The notes beneath the pieces were generated by a model that searched no databases, was not told the origin of the DNA, and was given only the letters and a program-made list of their open reading frames with translations. Of a stretch of 22,955 bases of DNA, positions 21,095 through 22,955 are shown one piece after another. A program made the translations under genes and the position numbers. Position 1 is the stretch's first letter, and each line of letters starts with the position of its first letter. Origin of the DNA: Candidatus Poseidoniia archaeon (GTDB lineage Archaea > Thermoplasmatota > Poseidoniia > MGIII > CG-Epi1). The stretch lies in contig JAKURS010000008.1 of the NCBI GenBank assembly GCA_022449705.1, positions 1 through 22,955 on the forward strand, given 5' to 3'.

Positions 21095-21616
21095 ATGGAA
21101 TTCCGTAAGGCAACCGACGAGGAGGTTGTCGTCGCGGCAGTCGCGACACTCGAGGCACTGGGTCACGTCAACACGCAGGCCGAAATGCAGCGGCAGGTAC
21201 TGGCACGGCTCCACGAAGAGGACCCGCAGTTCCGGCTCGGTGCCGAGCGGATGCGACGCATCGTTGTCCACTCCGGCCGTGTCGAGCTGGATATCTGCAC
21301 CCGCTCGGTAGGCGCGGCCCCAGAGCCAGACGAGGCGGACCTGCGCCGCATGGGCATGCGCTACGACCCGGTCGTGAAGAGGTGGCGCCGCATCCGCGAG
21401 GGAGACTACCTGTCGGGGCACCACCACCATCGCGGCGAGTTTGCCGCCCCTGGAGTGCCGTGCCCTGTCTGCCGCGAGCCGCTGGCGAAGGTGCACAACG
21501 CGACCCTTTCCGGCGGCCGCGTCGCCATCGGCTTCCGCTGCCCGCTCTGCCGCTATCTCACGGGGCATCGCTGGCGTGAGCCGGCGCGCTACGGCTTCTC
21601 GCTGCGAGAGGAGTGA
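21095..21616 (+). CDS. Zinc-ribbon protein of unknown function
   Basis: The protein has 173 residues and starts at an ATG after a short GGGAACG leader. The N-terminal half (about 5-70) is helical and could be a winged-helix-like domain (ATDEEVVVAAVATLEALGHV and following). The C-terminal half has CPVC (Cys123, Cys126) and CPLC (Cys149, Cys152), a zinc ribbon, with a His-rich GHHHHRGE (108-115) just before it. I do not recognise the family. It is probably a nucleic-acid-associated protein, since its stop overlaps the ATG of an MBL-fold nuclease-like gene (TGATG), implying coupled expression. Confidence 0.72.
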   Translation: MEFRKATDEEVVVAAVATLEALGHVNTQAEMQRQVLARLHEEDPQFRLGAERMRRIVVHSGRVELDICTRSVGAAPEPDEADLRRMGMRYDPVVKRWRRIREGDYLSGHHHHRGEFAAPGVPCPVCREPLAKVHNATLSGGRVAIGFRCPLCRYLTGHRWREPARYGFSLREE

Positions 21617-22608
21617 TGCAGGTCTTCGCGCACGGCGGCATCTGTGTCTCGAACGGCGAGGGGGCAGTCTACCTGGACCCGTCACGCGGCCGTGCCGACG
21701 GGGTAGTGACGCACGCGCATTCGGACCACCTGCGGCCGCGGACGCACATGACTCCCGCAACAGCGGAGGTGATGCGAGTGCGCACCGGCAGCCGCAAGGC
21801 GCAGCTGCACGGCTACCGCGAGCCGTTCAGGGTGCGCGGCATCGAGGTCGAGTTACATGACGCCGGCCACGTCATCGGCAGCGCGATGGTCGCCGTCGAT
21901 GGCGGACGCGTGCTCTACACCGGCGACTTCAATCCCTGCGGCACCATCACCGCCGGGCGTGCAGAACCCCGACCGTGCGAGACGCTGGTTATCGAGGCCA
22001 CTTACGGCCGGCCGGAGCAGGTTCTCCCACCACGCTCCCGGGTAATCCGGGACCTGCAGGGATGGATGCTCGCCGTCTGCGCCAACGACGGCGGCATCGT
22101 AGGGGCCTACACGCTCGGCAAGGCGCAGGAAGTGGTCGCCGCCGCCAACGCCGCCGGGCTGCGCCCAGCGGTCTCCGACGAAGTGGGCGAGGTGTGCGAC
22201 ATCTACGTCGCGCACAACGTGCCGCTGGAATACGACCGCTTCAGCACGCTGACACCGGAGCAGCGCGCCGCGCCCGGCCTGCTGGTCACGTCATCCACGG
22301 CGACCAGCGGCCGCCGCCCCGACGTGGTAGTGCTGGAGCTGCGGCGGCGCGGCTTCCAGACCGCGCGCGTTTCCGGCTGGTGCGCCTTCGCGCCGTGGGC
22401 GCTGCGCGGCGTCGACGCGGGCTTCCCGATGAGCGACCATGCCGATTTTACCGGACTGATGGACTTCGTTGAAGCGTGCGCCCCGCAGCAGGTCTACACG
22501 GTCCACGGCGCGCAGCGCGAGCTGGCGCGCGAAATCGAGAAGCGGCTCGATATCCCGGCGCGGCCGCTGCCCGAGCGGGACGAGATGACGCTGGAGGAAT
22601 TCACGTGA
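21616..22608 (+). CDS. Metallo-beta-lactamase-fold exonuclease-like protein (COG1236/SNM1 type)
   Basis: The protein has 330 residues from the ATG at 21616, with GAGAGGAG (21606-21613) as ribosome binding site; the in-frame GTG at 21613 lies inside that site. Metal-binding motifs are THAHSDHLRP (32-41), DAGHVIGSA (82-90), YTGDF (101-105), SDHADF (273-278) and a late VHG (296-298). YTLGKAQE (165-172) and the length match the stand-alone nuclease family that includes ligase-associated DNA exonucleases, rather than the longer KH-domain aCPSF1 RNase. It would cut DNA or RNA 5' or 3' ends; which one cannot be decided here. The stop overlaps the GTG of the phosphoglycerate mutase gene. Confidence 0.85.
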   Translation: MQVFAHGGICVSNGEGAVYLDPSRGRADGVVTHAHSDHLRPRTHMTPATAEVMRVRTGSRKAQLHGYREPFRVRGIEVELHDAGHVIGSAMVAVDGGRVLYTGDFNPCGTITAGRAEPRPCETLVIEATYGRPEQVLPPRSRVIRDLQGWMLAVCANDGGIVGAYTLGKAQEVVAAANAAGLRPAVSDEVGEVCDIYVAHNVPLEYDRFSTLTPEQRAAPGLLVTSSTATSGRRPDVVVLELRRRGFQTARVSGWCAFAPWALRGVDAGFPMSDHADFTGLMDFVEACAPQQVYTVHGAQRELAREIEKRLDIPARPLPERDEMTLEEFT

Positions 22609-22955
22609 GTCCCGGCAGGCTGGTACTGGTGCGCCACGGACTCTCAACCTACAATGACCAGAACCGGTTCACCGGCTGGAAAGACGTGCCTCTCAGCGCG
22701 CAGGGCATTGCGGAGGCGGAGCAGGCGGCACCGCTGCTGCGGGAGACGCAGTTCGACATCGCCTTCACCTCGGTGCTGGTGCGTGCGCAGAAGACGCTCG
22801 ACATCCTGCTCGCCGGCATCGGACAGGAGGGGCTCCCGGTCGAGCGCGACCTGGCGCTCAACGAGCGCCACTACGGCGACCTGATCGGGCAGAACAAGGC
22901 CGAGGCCGCCGAGAAGTTTGGCGCCGAACAGGTCCACCAGTGGCGCCGCAGTTTC
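22605..22955 (+). CDS. gpmA: 2,3-bisphosphoglycerate-dependent phosphoglycerate mutase, N-terminal part
   Basis: The first 117 residues are visible and the frame is open to the window end. It interconverts 3- and 2-phosphoglycerate through a phosphohistidine. The catalytic histidine is in LVRHGLSTYN (residues 8-17), followed by the family motif NRFTGWKDVPLS (20-31). LNERHYGDLIGQNKAEAAEK (85-104) and the WRRSF at the visible end are also typical. The start is a GTG in a GTGA overlap with the nuclease gene. Many archaea use the cofactor-independent enzyme instead, so a dPGM is worth noting. The gene lacks its C-terminal half only because of the window edge. Confidence 0.92.
   Translation, partial: MSPGRLVLVRHGLSTYNDQNRFTGWKDVPLSAQGIAEAEQAAPLLRETQFDIAFTSVLVRAQKTLDILLAGIGQEGLPVERDLALNERHYGDLIGQNKAEAAEKFGAEQVHQWRRSF

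Noticed and set aside
20672..21760. Minus-strand frame of 362 codons spanning the regulator promoter
   Set aside because: It overlaps the regulator in another frame, crosses the divergent promoter and runs antisense to the zinc-ribbon gene.

Overview
The window is G+C-rich, densely packed DNA from an archaeon, most likely a member of the Thermoplasmatota such as a marine Poseidoniia (Marine Group II/III) relative. The reasons are an archaeal-type uS15, an archaeal class I CCA-adding enzyme, an archaeal RecJ-like DHH protein, SPVIG-type archaeal pilins with a FlaI/TadA-like ATPase, a zinc-ferredoxin-type ferredoxin of the Thermoplasma/Sulfolobus kind, and TATA-type promoters about 25 bp ahead of several starts. 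The lineage is inferred, not proven. I see no tRNA, rRNA, CRISPR array, insertion sequence or prophage.

Layout. (1) Positions 1-6563, minus strand: a tightly overlapping operon for a Tad/archaellum-like pilus or surface filament. It runs from two pilin-like proteins (6563 and 5590) through a large secretion ATPase and two polytopic TadC/FlaJ-like platform proteins to two more short pilin-like proteins. The first few codons of one more gene may lie at the left edge. (2) 6623-10119, minus strand: a housekeeping operon reading uS15, RecJ-like DHH phosphoesterase, TrmI tRNA m1A methyltransferase and thioredoxin reductase. (3) 10168-11751, minus strand: a large GT-C-like membrane protein, divergent from the next operon. 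(4) 11848-17836, plus strand: a respiratory operon of eight genes with overlapping or nearly touching ends. It encodes a Reeler/choice-of-anchor-V-like protein with a CSCH motif, a two-helix membrane protein, a Tat-exported Rieske protein, a b6-type cytochrome b N-terminal half, a cytochrome b C-terminal half fused to an HdrC-like 2x[4Fe-4S] domain, an HdrB-like CCG protein, a double ferredoxin, and a four-helix membrane protein. (5) 17864-19039, plus: CCA-adding enzyme. (6) 19164-20295, minus: a stand-alone pilin carrying an EF-hand-like loop, and a second Reeler-like membrane-anchored protein. (7) 20352-21011, minus: a winged-helix regulator, divergent from a plus-strand trio (zinc-ribbon protein, MBL-fold exonuclease-like protein, phosphoglycerate mutase) that leaves the window at 22955.

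The most interesting system is the operon at 11848-17836. It joins a Rieske/cytochrome b complex physically (by gene fusion) and genetically (by operon) to a heterodisulfide-reductase-like HdrC/HdrB module and a multi-cluster ferredoxin. Four predicted helices in the cytochrome b C-terminal half place the fused iron-sulfur domain on the cytoplasmic side, next to the inner heme. This suggests a membrane complex that exchanges electrons between the quinone pool, a soluble ferredoxin and a thiol/disulfide or other CCG-type substrate. No cytochrome c1 gene or CxxCH cytochrome is present in the window. The mechanism is inference from domain content and topology.
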